A DNA stretch of 38,106 nucleotides. Origin: Gemmatimonadota bacterium (GTDB lineage: Bacteria > Gemmatimonadota > Gemmatimonadetes > Longimicrobiales > Gaopeijiaceae). Within the stretch, counting starts at the first letter, position 1, and each line of letters begins with the position of its first letter. Below, piece by piece: positions 8,110 through 16,026 of the stretch. The DNA lies in contig JAGWBP010000013.1 of assembly GCA_021295835.1 (NCBI GenBank), positions 1 to 38,106 on the forward strand, in the 5' to 3' direction. Position numbers and translations under genes: made by a program. The notes beneath the pieces are model-generated. The model did no database searches. It saw nothing but the letters and a program-made list of their open reading frames with translations, and was not told the DNA's origin.

Positions 8110-8808
8110 ATGTCACTGTATCGCAAGCCCACCAACCGCCCCCCCGAGCCAGAGAGCCCGCTCGACAAGGAAGACGTATTCGTAGCCAAGACGCTGGAGG
8201 TGAGCCACTGGGCCCAGCGGAACCGCGGCAGGGTCACATTGGCGGTCGTCTTGCTGGGACTGGGGATCGTCACTTCGGTGTACTACGTCCGCTATCGAGC
8301 GAGTCTGGAGGCGAGTGCGGCCGCGCAGCTGGAGGTGCTCAACGCACGCGCCGTCAGCGGCGATCCGGCCGACTTACGGTCGGACCTAGAGCTCTACGTG
8401 GAACGCTTCGCGGGCACCCGCGTTGCCGATGAGGCCCGCATCTCGCTGGCGCAGGTGAATGTGGATCTAGGTGAGATGGCAGCCGCGGCCGAGGCGCTCC
8501 GCCCTCTTGCACGGCGGATCGAGGAGCCGCTGGGTTCCCAGGCGGCGGCCATGCTGGCTGCGATCACCGAGGATCTGGGCGACCTCAGGGTCGCCGAGGA
8601 GCTCTACCGCAGGCTGGCGGACGAAGCGCTGCTAGACTTCCAGGTGCGCGAGGCGCTTGCGAACGCCGCCAGGCTCAGGCGCGCCCAGGGCGACGACTCC
8701 GGCGCCATGGAGCTGTACGACCGCATGCTCTCCCAGATGGCGGATGACGACCCGGACCGAGGCGTAGTCGAGATGCGCCGCGCAGAGGTGGCCGCGGCGA
8801 CGCAGTAG
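8110..8808 (+). CDS. Membrane-anchored tetratricopeptide-repeat protein
   Basis: A 232-aa protein with a basic, proline-rich N-terminus, one transmembrane helix at about residues 41-60 and an alanine-rich helical extracytoplasmic part with TPR-like repeats (for example YVERFAGTRVADEARISLAQ near 96 and a later ELYRRLADEALLDFQ segment). The layout of short cytoplasmic tail, single helix and helical repeats resembles YfgM-type and tol-pal-associated TPR proteins, which act as scaffolds at the SecYEG translocon or periplasm. The precise family is not certain. AGAGG immediately precedes ATG 8110. It is followed by a possible hairpin and tRNA-Arg. It lies just right of the dif-like site and is the only protein gene there on the plus strand. 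Confidence 0.75.
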   Translation: MSLYRKPTNRPPEPESPLDKEDVFVAKTLEVSHWAQRNRGRVTLAVVLLGLGIVTSVYYVRYRASLEASAAAQLEVLNARAVSGDPADLRSDLELYVERFAGTRVADEARISLAQVNVDLGEMAAAAEALRPLARRIEEPLGSQAAAMLAAITEDLGDLRVAEELYRRLADEALLDFQVREALANAARLRRAQGDDSGAMELYDRMLSQMADDDPDRGVVEMRRAEVAAATQ

Positions 8809-8823
8809 CCGATCCGGATGCGT

Positions 8824-8876
8824 CCGGCCCCACCGCGCCTTGTCCGCACAACTTGGGCCGGTGATCTTCCTTTTTT
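8824..8876 (+). terminator. Possible hairpin plus T-tract after the TPR gene
   Basis: CCGGCCC at 8824-8830 can pair with GGGCCGG at 8855-8861 across a 24-nt loop, and a run of six T follows at 8871-8876. The large loop and the 9-nt gap before the T-run make it a non-canonical terminator. The same stretch must also hold the promoter of the tRNA; TTGTCC at 8840-8845 and TGATCT at 8862-8867 with a 16-bp spacer are candidates. Confidence 0.35.
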
Positions 8877-8882
8877 GTGGAT

Positions 8883-8956
<74 letters not shown>

Positions 8957-8965
8957 CTGGGTTTT

Positions 8966-9177
8966 CTTAGGTGTCGGGGTTCCGATTCCCTCGACCTCGC
9001 TGCCCAGTTGAGGACCGCGGGCAGGAACTTCAGGTCGTATTCGATGGTCCGGTTGGACACCGGCCTCCCACTCGGGCCTACCCTGCCCGCCCGACGCGCC
9101 CGGATGAACCGGTCCCAGTCGCGCCGGGAGAGCGTCGCGGGGTTGCGGTTCGACCTGCACGACCTGCACGTTGGCAT
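8966..9177 (-). pseudogene. Tyrosine recombinase (integrase) fragment, core-binding domain only
   Basis: About 70 codons on the minus strand encode part of an integrase SAM-like core-binding domain; recognisable pieces are TLSRRDWDRFIRARRAGRV and NRTIEYDLKFLPAVLNWA. The similarity stops a few codons before the 3' end of tRNA-Arg. No catalytic domain (the R-H-R-Y residues) exists in any frame here, so the gene is a remnant. No continuation is visible upstream beyond 9177 either. It suggests that an element once integrated at the tRNA-Arg 3' end and was then mostly deleted. I see no second copy of the tRNA 3' end in the window to mark the other att site. Recognition is by memory of the family, so moderately sure. 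Confidence 0.6.
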
Positions 9178-9334
9178 GGTCGGAATCGGTTAGGCGTCCA
9201 TTCGAGCGAATTCACCGTGGTCGGAGCCGGTCCCGGCCGCCGGACGATGCCGACGGGGTTCCGGACAGGGGCTCGATTGGGGGATTCGAGGTGGCTTACG
9301 TTTTCAGCGCGTGAAGCGATGGGCAGGTTATCCG
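9178..9334. other. Non-coding scar between the integrase fragment and the beta-propeller gene
   Basis: No gene, tRNA fragment or clear terminator seen. It receives transcription from the minus-strand gene ending at 9335. Confidence 0.4.
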
Positions 9335-10552
9335 TCAGCTCCCGTCCAACTCGTAGACCGCCACCGACTCCACATCCATGTCATCCAACTGCGCACCGAG
9401 GACGAGCCCACCGGCTACGTCGAGGATCCGGAGTCTAGGTGGGGCTTCCACCGTTCCCAGCCACTCCCCGTCGGCGGAAATGACCGTGTAGGCGGCCGCG
9501 CCTTCGCGTGCGGTGCCCGGGTGCCAGGAAGGCAGCCACACCCGGCCTTCCGTGTCGCCGAAAAGACGGCTGAAGAGAGGCATCGCCCCCCCGACCCTGG
9601 CCCGGTAGGTGGACATGTTGTCGGCGGTCATCTGGTTGATTTCGGCCACCGAAGCGCCGGGGTTGGCCATCTGGTTGCCCTCCCGCATTCCGGCCTCTAT
9701 GCCTTCAAGCAACGCTTCGGTCAGGGGCACCGCCTCGGCCTGCCAGCGCACGATCTGCGTGACGGTTCCGTCGGGCCGGCGCCAGATGACCTCGGGCTTG
9801 TCGGAACGCGCGTAGACGAACTGGCCAGCGGCGACGGCGACCGATCCGAGCGCTCCGATGGGGTCCCACCGCAGTCCCTGCGGCACGCGCGACACGTGGT
9901 CGTAGGACGCCACCGTGTCGACGGCGCCGGTTTCCATGTCGAACCTGGCCATGTGCCCGGGCAGCCACTCCACCTCGAATCCGGAGATGAAGGAACTGGT
10001 GCTCATCAGCAAGTGGCCCGATGAACCGATTCCATCGGCTCCGAGGCCGTCGGCGCGCCGGATGTCCACGGTTCGCGCGACGGAGCCGCGGGCGAAGAGA
10101 GTCAGGCGATCACCGAAGGGATCGGATACCCATATGCTGTCCCGCCCGATCGCGAAGATGGCGTTGACGTAGCTGACGTCGCCGGGTCCCTCTCCCGGCC
10201 CGGCAAGCAGATCGTACGTCGTGCCGTCCGCCGTCAGTACGATGACCTCCGTGGCGAACGCGTCTGCGACTACGGCGCTGCCGTCGGGCAAGAGGCGGCC
10301 GGCGCTCATCCGCTGGAACGCGTAGTCACTCGGATTGGTGCCGTGTCGGTAGCGTGGTTCCGCCAGAAACCGGAAGGGCGCTTCGATGTCCGGCTTCCCG
10401 GCATACTCGACGATCCGCACACCGGCGCTGTCCTCGATCTGGACGGGGACGGCACCGGTCGCCGTGGGTTGACTCTCGCACCCGCCGAGTGTTGCCACGA
10501 TCGCCGGCACCAGCATTGGGATGAACGGGTAGCCGTCGCTCCGCGAGTTCAC
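9335..10552 (-). CDS. 6-bladed beta-propeller lipoprotein
   Basis: A 405-aa exported protein with a signal peptide ending in a lipobox, LGGC, with Cys at residue 25. The mature part opens with EDSAGVRIVEYAGKP, an N-terminal pattern I associate with the abundant 6-bladed beta-propeller proteins of Gemmatimonadota. Repeated blades include LLPDGSAVVAD, IGRDSIWVSDPFGDRLTLF and LFGDTEGRVWLPSWH. Function of these proteins is unknown; as lipoproteins they probably sit at the outer membrane. The start at GTG 10552 lies right at the DUF368 stop (TAGTGTG), so the gene is the last of that operon. ATG 10516 would give a shorter but still complete signal peptide. Confidence 0.8.
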   Translation of the reverse strand: MNSRSDGYPFIPMLVPAIVATLGGCESQPTATGAVPVQIEDSAGVRIVEYAGKPDIEAPFRFLAEPRYRHGTNPSDYAFQRMSAGRLLPDGSAVVADAFATEVIVLTADGTTYDLLAGPGEGPGDVSYVNAIFAIGRDSIWVSDPFGDRLTLFARGSVARTVDIRRADGLGADGIGSSGHLLMSTSSFISGFEVEWLPGHMARFDMETGAVDTVASYDHVSRVPQGLRWDPIGALGSVAVAAGQFVYARSDKPEVIWRRPDGTVTQIVRWQAEAVPLTEALLEGIEAGMREGNQMANPGASVAEINQMTADNMSTYRARVGGAMPLFSRLFGDTEGRVWLPSWHPGTAREGAAAYTVISADGEWLGTVEAPPRLRILDVAGGLVLGAQLDDMDVESVAVYELDGS

Positions 10553-10553
10553 A

Positions 10554-11819
10554 CTACTGTAGCCCTTCCCCACTCCCGTCGCCCATGCCCGCCCGCCCCC
10601 CCGCCCGGTCCAGCAGCACAACCGCGCCGACCCCCGCCAAGAACATGACCAGGACGGTCACCGTTTCGGGGTCTCCCACGATCGGCAGAGTCATGGCTGC
10701 GCTCCCGTCCTCGCGCTGTTCTACAAAGGGCCACAGCTTCCTCAGCGACCCGACCATGAGCCCCACCAGCACGGCCAGGGTCGCCTCCCGCCACCTGGCG
10801 AATAGGGCTTTCAGAATGCGTGTGAAGGTCAGCAATCCGAAGGCCATGGCGGCCAACATGGTGGCCACGACGGCGGCTGCGTGGAGGTCGCCCCGCAGCG
10901 CCAGCGCGGGCGAGTGAAGAACGGATTGATACAGCCCCAGAAGCAGAAGCACGAACGATCCCGAGATCCCGGGCAGCACCATGGCCGAAACCGCCAGGGC
11001 TCCACCCACGAAGATGTAGGCCAGACTCGGGTCGCGTCCCCCGGTCAGCAGTGCCGGCTGGGAAACCGAGGCAATGACCACCGGGCCGTCCGCCTGGCGG
11101 ATCGCGGACGCCGGTAGGTTGCCCGCTTCACCCGCCATCCGCGCGACCACCTCGACCCCCAGCGACGTCGTGCCCGCCGGAACGATGTGTGGGCGGGAAA
11201 GGCCGAACTTCATGGCGGGCCGGCCGTCCTCGGGGGGGGCTTCCAGGGTGAGATTGCCTGGCGTGAGGCGGACTTCGCCGGCGAGCGGGTTCGCGAACTC
11301 GAGGGTCACAGTGCCGCGTGCATGACGTGTGGACGGCTCCGGCAGACCCGCAAACCATGTGGTCAGCAGGGCCGCCACGCATGCGAGCACCCAGCGCGAC
11401 GGACTGCGCCGCCCGATCTGGCGCGCCGGAATCGCGACCGAAGCCAGAACGAGGCCCAGAAAGAGACCTCGCATCTGTGCGGGGTGGCTGCTCAGCAGCG
11501 GGGGAAGAAACTGCGCACCGGCCAGGATCGCCGGGACGATTCCGGCCACGACGGACCCGAGGAGCAGGATTTGCCCGGCCTCTGTTCCTCCCGGCGCGTC
11601 GCCCAGGCGCGCGGGCTCCCTGAATCCCTCCTTCAACAACAGACGAAACGAGCGCGTGCGAAGTCGGCGAAGCATCCTGGTGCCCAAGCTACCGACTGCG
11701 TTTATGAGCCGCGGGTAGATACCCAGAATCAGCGCAACCGTGCCCCCCGAGACCCCCGGAATGACGTCCGCAGCCCCCATGCACACACCACGCAGCGAGT
11801 TGCCGAGCCAGTGCTTCAC
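10554..11819 (-). CDS. DUF368 membrane protein (PopT-type undecaprenyl-phosphate translocase) with an extracytoplasmic insert
   Basis: A 421-aa polytopic protein. The DUF368 halves are clear: GAADVIPGVSGGTVALILG near residue 15 and, in the second half, VLPGISGSFVLLLLGLY near 281, the paired inverted signatures of the family. DUF368 proteins have been shown to recycle undecaprenyl phosphate across the inner membrane (PopT). Typical members are about 280-300 aa; this one carries about 105 extra residues (about 160-264), predicted soluble and beta-rich, between two transmembrane segments. The insert contains HIVPAGTT, AGEAGNLPASAI and QPALLTGGRD, which resemble baseplate-J-like domains. The start is GTG 11819 with GGGAG 5 bp upstream, 40 bp after surE. 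Confidence 0.85.
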   Translation of the reverse strand: MKHWLGNSLRGVCMGAADVIPGVSGGTVALILGIYPRLINAVGSLGTRMLRRLRTRSFRLLLKEGFREPARLGDAPGGTEAGQILLLGSVVAGIVPAILAGAQFLPPLLSSHPAQMRGLFLGLVLASVAIPARQIGRRSPSRWVLACVAALLTTWFAGLPEPSTRHARGTVTLEFANPLAGEVRLTPGNLTLEAPPEDGRPAMKFGLSRPHIVPAGTTSLGVEVVARMAGEAGNLPASAIRQADGPVVIASVSQPALLTGGRDPSLAYIFVGGALAVSAMVLPGISGSFVLLLLGLYQSVLHSPALALRGDLHAAAVVATMLAAMAFGLLTFTRILKALFARWREATLAVLVGLMVGSLRKLWPFVEQREDGSAAMTLPIVGDPETVTVLVMFLAGVGAVVLLDRAGGRAGMGDGSGEGLQ

Positions 11820-11859
11820 AGGGACTCCCGCGCCCCCCTCGCGCCGGGAGCGCTACGCC

Positions 11860-12606
11860 TCAGGGTTGGAGATCCCACCTGCGGACATCGTCCAGACGGG
11901 GGTAGCTGGTCAGATCCAGGTGCATCGGGGTGACCGAGACGTACCCCTCCTGGACGGCGCGGAAGTCCGCGTCCGGACCGCCGTTGAAGTGCGGGTAGCC
12001 GCCGCCGATCCAGTAGTACTCGCGCCCCGACGGGTCCTGCGAGCGCGTGATGGCGTCGCTGTACCGGCGGCGCCCAAGGTTCGTGACGCGCAGGCCCCGC
12101 AACTCCGACGGCGGGCAGGCCGGCAGGTTCACATTCAGGAGCTCGTGTTCCGGGATCCCCTGGGCGACGATCTGGCGGAGCAGGTTGCTGACCACCCCCT
12201 GCCACCCCTCGACCTCCTCGATTCCCTGGCCCACATACGAGAAGGCCACCGAGGGGACACCGAGGATCGTCGCCTCCATCGCGGCAGCGACCGTCCCCGA
12301 ATAGAGGACGTCCTCGCCGAGATTCGGACCGTGGTTGATCCCCGATACGCACAGGTCGGGCAGCCGGTCGGCGGAGTCCATCACCGCCAGGATGACACAG
12401 TCAGTGGGGGTGCCGTCGACGATCGTGGCGCCGTCGGGGACCCGGCGCTTGCGGAGCGGACGGTGAAGGGTCAGCGAGTTGCTCGAGGCGCTCCTCTCGC
12501 GGTCGGGGGCCACTACATCCACCGAGCCGATCGCATGCGCGGCCTCTGCCAGCACCCTGATCCCCGGCGATAGGTACCCGTCGTCGTTCGTGCAGAGTAT
12601 TCGCAC
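11860..12606 (-). CDS. surE: 5'/3'-nucleotidase SurE
   Basis: A 248-aa metal-dependent phosphatase that dephosphorylates nucleoside monophosphates and is linked to stationary-phase survival. The N-terminal metal site is plain: RILCTNDDGYLSPGI (paired Asp), then PDRERSASSNSLTLHRPLR near residue 35, GTPTDCV near 65 and SGINHGPNLGEDVLYSGTV near 88. Length is normal. It starts at GTG 12606, 57 bp after merR, in a gap that holds one copy of the recurring 17-bp motif. In Proteobacteria surE often lies beside pcm and rpoS; here the neighbours are different. Confidence 0.95.
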   Translation of the reverse strand: MRILCTNDDGYLSPGIRVLAEAAHAIGSVDVVAPDRERSASSNSLTLHRPLRKRRVPDGATIVDGTPTDCVILAVMDSADRLPDLCVSGINHGPNLGEDVLYSGTVAAAMEATILGVPSVAFSYVGQGIEEVEGWQGVVSNLLRQIVAQGIPEHELLNVNLPACPPSELRGLRVTNLGRRRYSDAITRSQDPSGREYYWIGGGYPHFNGGPDADFRAVQEGYVSVTPMHLDLTSYPRLDDVRRWDLQP

Positions 12607-12649
12607 CTAGGGCGAAGCCACCGGTACGGGCATCGTAGGCCATGGAGGT

Positions 12650-12666
12650 CTGTCCACGGGCTGCTA
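12650..12666 (-). repeat. Copy 2 of the recurring 17-bp motif, overlapping the merR stop
   Basis: Top strand CTGTCCACGGGCTGCTA, identical to 157-173. On the minus strand the motif begins with the TAG stop codon of the MerR gene and runs into the 57-bp gap before surE. Confidence 0.6.
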
Positions 12667-13017
12667 CCCGTCCGGCAGGGTTAGGGTGTCGCGCAGCTCC
12701 TCCAGCTCTTTCCTGATCGACGCAACCACGGCTGGATCGGCCCGTTCCCTCCCCTCGACGGCAACCTTGCCACCCTTGCGCAGCTCCTGCAGCTCGCGCC
12801 TGGCACCCTCAAGGGTGAATTTCCTCTCGTAGAGGAGGTGCTTGACGAGGAGGATCGTCTCGATGTCGCGCATTCGGTAGACGCGCTTGGCTCCGCGCTT
12901 TGTGGGCGAGATCACATCGAACTGCGACTCCCAGTACCTGAGCACATGAGTCTTGAGCCCAGCCAGGTCACTGACCTCGCCGATCGAGTAGTACGTCTTC
13001 TGAGCGATCGGCCGCAA
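12664..13017 (-). CDS. MerR-family transcriptional regulator
   Basis: A 117-aa protein with an N-terminal MerR winged helix: YYSIGEVSDLAGLKTHVLRY near residue 9, then KRGAKRVYRMRDIETILLVKH, followed by a short basic and acidic dimerisation helix. There are no effector-domain cysteines, so it is not a metal sensor; stand-alone short MerR proteins of this sort are usual in Gemmatimonadota and Deltaproteobacteria beside housekeeping genes. The start is TTG 13017 (an in-frame stop lies two codons upstream), with AGGGG 11 nt upstream, placed 6 bp after gpsA. Targets are unknown. Confidence 0.88.
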   Translation of the reverse strand: MRPIAQKTYYSIGEVSDLAGLKTHVLRYWESQFDVISPTKRGAKRVYRMRDIETILLVKHLLYERKFTLEGARRELQELRKGGKVAVEGRERADPAVVASIRKELEELRDTLTLPDG

Positions 13018-13023
13018 GCTGCA

Positions 13024-14070
13024 CTAGCCCCTTTCCGTGTTCGGGGAGGCGATGGGGGCCTCCGACGTCGGCTCACGGGTCATCAGGCGGTCGAGCGCCT
13101 CCATTGGATCCCGTCCCCGCACCACTGTCGCGTAGACCTCGGTGGAGACTGGCATCTCCACCCCGTGGCGCCTCGAAAGATCGCGCACCGCGTGGGCGGT
13201 GGCTACGCCCTCGGCCACGGTGTTCATCCCGGCCATGATCTTGTCCATCGACTCGCCTCTACCCAGCCGCTCGCCGACCTGTCGATTCCGGCTCGCACCC
13301 CCTGTGCAGGTGAGGACAAGGTCGCCCATCCCCGCCAGCCCGGCGAAGGTGGCCGCGCTCGCCCCCATCGCGACCCCCAGCCGGCCGATCTCGGCCAGAC
13401 CCCTGGTGATTAGCGCCGCCACCGTGTTGTGGCCAAGCTCGAGCCCTGCGGCCACTCCGGCCGCAAGCGCGATCACATTCTTCAGGGCGCCACCCAGCTC
13501 GACACCGATCAGGTCGCGGTTGGTGTACACCCGGAAGCGGTCCGTCTGGAAGAGGGACTGCACATGGCGACGCGCCCCCTGGTCTAGACTCGCGGCGACG
13601 ACGGCGGTCGGGACTCTCGCGACCACCTCGCTGGCGAACGAAGGCCCCGAGAGGGCGCAGACGCGGCGGCTCTGCCCAGGGGAAAGGTGCGCACCCAGGA
13701 GCTCGTGCATCGGGCGTAGCGTCTCCACCTCGATCCCCTTCGAGGCCGAGACGACGATCGCCTCCGGCAGAATGTGCTCCCGCGCACGTGCGAGCAGCGC
13801 CGAGCTGTACTGGACCGGACACGTCCAGATGACGACGCCCGCTCCGGCGAGAGCGCACTCGAGCGAGGTGGTGGAACTGAGCTCGGTGCAGAGCTTCCAA
13901 CCCTTCAGGTACTCCGGATTCTCCTGGCGTTCGCGGATCGACTCCACCACCTCGGGCTCGCGGGCCCAGAGGCGAACCCGGCTGCCGCTCCTCGCCAGCA
14001 GGTCGGCCAGGGCGGTGCCCCAGGCGCCGCCGCCGACCACCGCGACGCGCTCCCCGGTAGGTGTCTTCAC
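13024..14070 (-). CDS. gpsA: Glycerol-3-phosphate dehydrogenase [NAD(P)+]
   Basis: A 348-aa cytoplasmic enzyme that reduces dihydroxyacetone phosphate to sn-glycerol 3-phosphate for phospholipid synthesis. It has the Rossmann motif VAVVGGGAWGTALADLLA near residue 9, SKGIE near 112, LSGPSFASEV near 141, the catalytic-lysine segment ELGGALKNVIALAAGVAAG near 190 and AGMGDLVLTCTG near 249. The start is GTG 14070, sharing GTGA with the plsY stop, so the two are coupled: GpsA makes the acceptor that PlsY acylates. The upstream open frame extension is a shadow of plsY. Confidence 0.97.
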   Translation of the reverse strand: MKTPTGERVAVVGGGAWGTALADLLARSGSRVRLWAREPEVVESIRERQENPEYLKGWKLCTELSSTTSLECALAGAGVVIWTCPVQYSSALLARAREHILPEAIVVSASKGIEVETLRPMHELLGAHLSPGQSRRVCALSGPSFASEVVARVPTAVVAASLDQGARRHVQSLFQTDRFRVYTNRDLIGVELGGALKNVIALAAGVAAGLELGHNTVAALITRGLAEIGRLGVAMGASAATFAGLAGMGDLVLTCTGGASRNRQVGERLGRGESMDKIMAGMNTVAEGVATAHAVRDLSRRHGVEMPVSTEVYATVVRGRDPMEALDRLMTREPTSEAPIASPNTERG

Positions 14071-14684
14071 CCGCCCCCCTCGCTTCGGCGGCCACCGATC
14101 CGGGGCTCGGTCCCTGCAATCAGCCTTCGAATATTGGAGCGGTGGGCCCACACCACGAAGACCGCGATCGACCCCAGGAAGAGCTGCGCGGCCGTGTCCG
14201 TACCCGGGATGACCAATCCGGCCAAGCCCACCGCGAAAGCCGCCGCCATCGACGCGACCGAGACGGTGCGGAGCGCGACGAGCGCCACGAGCCAGGCTAG
14301 CAACCCCACCGCGACGGCCATCGGGGATATCGCGACCAGCGCACCTGCGGCCGTGGCGACCCCTTTCCCGCCTCGGAAGCGTACCCAGAGCGAGAAGACA
14401 TGGCCCGCTATCGCGGCCCCGCCGTAGAGGACCGTCGGCCATGCGCCCGTGTGGCCGTCGAGCAGCGGAAACCACCAGGCGGGCGCAAACCCCTTGAGGA
14501 CATCCATCAGCGCGACCGGCACGGCCGCTCGCCACCCCAGCACCCGGAGTGCGTTGGTGGCCCCCAGGTTGGAGCTCCCGAGCTCTCTCAGATCCTTGCC
14601 GTAGAACACCTTGCCGATCCAGTACGCGGACGGGATCGACCCTGCGGCGTAGGCGGCCAGGGCGAGCAGGGGGACGCTCTCCAT
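14067..14684 (-). CDS. plsY: Acyl-phosphate:glycerol-3-phosphate acyltransferase
   Basis: A 205-aa inner-membrane protein with several hydrophobic helices that transfers an acyl group from acyl phosphate to glycerol 3-phosphate, the first committed step of phosphatidic acid synthesis. All three PlsY loops are visible: GSIPSAYWIGK near residue 15, GSSNLGATNALRVLG near 36 and FRGGKGVATAAG near 104. It starts at ATG 14684, one base after the der stop, with GGGAGG overlapping the end of der as ribosome site. The der-plsY-gpsA order is widely conserved in bacteria. Confidence 0.97.
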   Translation of the reverse strand: MESVPLLALAAYAAGSIPSAYWIGKVFYGKDLRELGSSNLGATNALRVLGWRAAVPVALMDVLKGFAPAWWFPLLDGHTGAWPTVLYGGAAIAGHVFSLWVRFRGGKGVATAAGALVAISPMAVAVGLLAWLVALVALRTVSVASMAAAFAVGLAGLVIPGTDTAAQLFLGSIAVFVVWAHRSNIRRLIAGTEPRIGGRRSEGGG

Positions 14685-14685
14685 C

Positions 14686-16026
14686 CTACCTCCCTTCCCC
14701 GGCCAAGGCCCTTCGCCCGCCGCTCGGCCGCAGGCGCACCCTGACCGGCACGCCCTCGAAGTCCCACATCGCCCGAAGCGAGTTCTCGAGGTAGCGCCGG
14801 TAGTGGGCCGGGATCGCGTCCGGGTAGTTGGCGAAGACGACGAAGGTCGGCGGAAGGGTGCGCGCCTGAGTGGCGTACTTCAGCCTGACGGGGCGTCCCC
14901 GGTAGTGCGGCGGCGGCTGTCGGCGCACCAGCGACTCGATCGCATCGTTGACCTGGGGCGTCCCGATGCGCGTCAACCTCCGCCGGGCGACCGCACGCAC
15001 CAGATCCAGCGTCCTGCGGACCCGCAGACCCGTCAGCGCCGAAGCAAAGAGGAATGGCACCCGCCGCAGGAACGGGACCCGCTCCCCGGCCGCGCGTCTG
15101 AATTGGGCCGCGCTGTTCGTCTCCCTAGGCACCAGGTCCCACTTGTTGCAGACCATGATCACACCGCAGCCGGCCCCCCATGCCCTCTCAGCGACCCTGA
15201 TGTCCTGCGCGTGCAGCCCCTCCGCGCTGTCCACCACCACCAGGCAGACATCGGCCTCGCGCACGACACGCGCGGTGCGCAGGCTGCTGTAGTACTCGAC
15301 CGAATCGCTCATTCGGGCGTGGCGCCGGATGCCGGCAGTGTCCACGAAGACGAGGCGTTCTCCATGGTACGTCAACTCGAGGTCGACGGGGTCGCGCGTC
15401 GTGCCGGGTGCTTCGCTCACAACCACGCGCTCGTGGCCGAATAGACGATTCACGAGCGACGACTTCCCGGCGTTCGGCTTTCCCACTACGGCAACTCGGA
15501 GGTCGGTCTCGTAGGGGGCGCTATTCTCCTCCGGCAGTTGGGGGAGCAGGGCGTCGAAGAGATCGCCGAAGCCGCGTCCCGATACCGAGCTGACCGCGTG
15601 CGGTTCCCCCATTCCGAGCCCCCAGAACTCCTGGTGCGACTCGTCGTTCGGCAGGTTGTCCACCTTGTTGGCGGTTAGCAGGACAGGTTTCGGGACCCTG
15701 CGGAGCTCTTCGGCCAGACGCTCGTCGAGGGGATGAATGCCGACCTTGGCGTCCACGAGGAGGAGCACGGCGTCGGCCTCCCGGACTGCGACCATCGCCT
15801 GTCTGCGGATCAGGCGGTCCAGCTCCCGGTCGGAGCCCATCACGACCCCGCCGGTGTCGACGAGAAAGAAGTTGCGCCCGGTCCAGTCGGTCAGCCCGAA
15901 GTTGCGGTCTCGGGTCACGCCGGGCGTGTCGTCAACGACGGCGACCCTTCGCCCGAGCGCGCGGTTGAAGAAGGTGGACTTCCCCACATTAGGGCGGCCA
16001 ACCAGCGCGACCACCGGCGCACTCAC
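14686..16026 (-). CDS. der: Ribosome-biogenesis GTPase Der (EngA)
   Basis: A 446-aa protein with two consecutive GTPase domains and a C-terminal KH-like domain, needed for maturation of the 50S subunit. Domain 1 has GRPNVGKST near residue 10, DTPGVTRD and NKVDN; domain 2 has GKPNAGKSS near residue 184, APGTTRD, DTAGIR and NKWDL. The C-terminus ends in a short basic tail. The start is GTG 16026, a 4-bp GTGA overlap with the DUF512 gene. Nothing is missing. Confidence 0.98.
   Translation of the reverse strand: MSAPVVALVGRPNVGKSTFFNRALGRRVAVVDDTPGVTRDRNFGLTDWTGRNFFLVDTGGVVMGSDRELDRLIRRQAMVAVREADAVLLLVDAKVGIHPLDERLAEELRRVPKPVLLTANKVDNLPNDESHQEFWGLGMGEPHAVSSVSGRGFGDLFDALLPQLPEENSAPYETDLRVAVVGKPNAGKSSLVNRLFGHERVVVSEAPGTTRDPVDLELTYHGERLVFVDTAGIRRHARMSDSVEYYSSLRTARVVREADVCLVVVDSAEGLHAQDIRVAERAWGAGCGVIMVCNKWDLVPRETNSAAQFRRAAGERVPFLRRVPFLFASALTGLRVRRTLDLVRAVARRRLTRIGTPQVNDAIESLVRRQPPPHYRGRPVRLKYATQARTLPPTFVVFANYPDAIPAHYRRYLENSLRAMWDFEGVPVRVRLRPSGGRRALAGEGR

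Noticed and set aside
14071..14535. N-terminal extension of the gpsA frame
   Set aside because: It overlaps plsY in another frame; the Rossmann fold starts just after GTG 14070.
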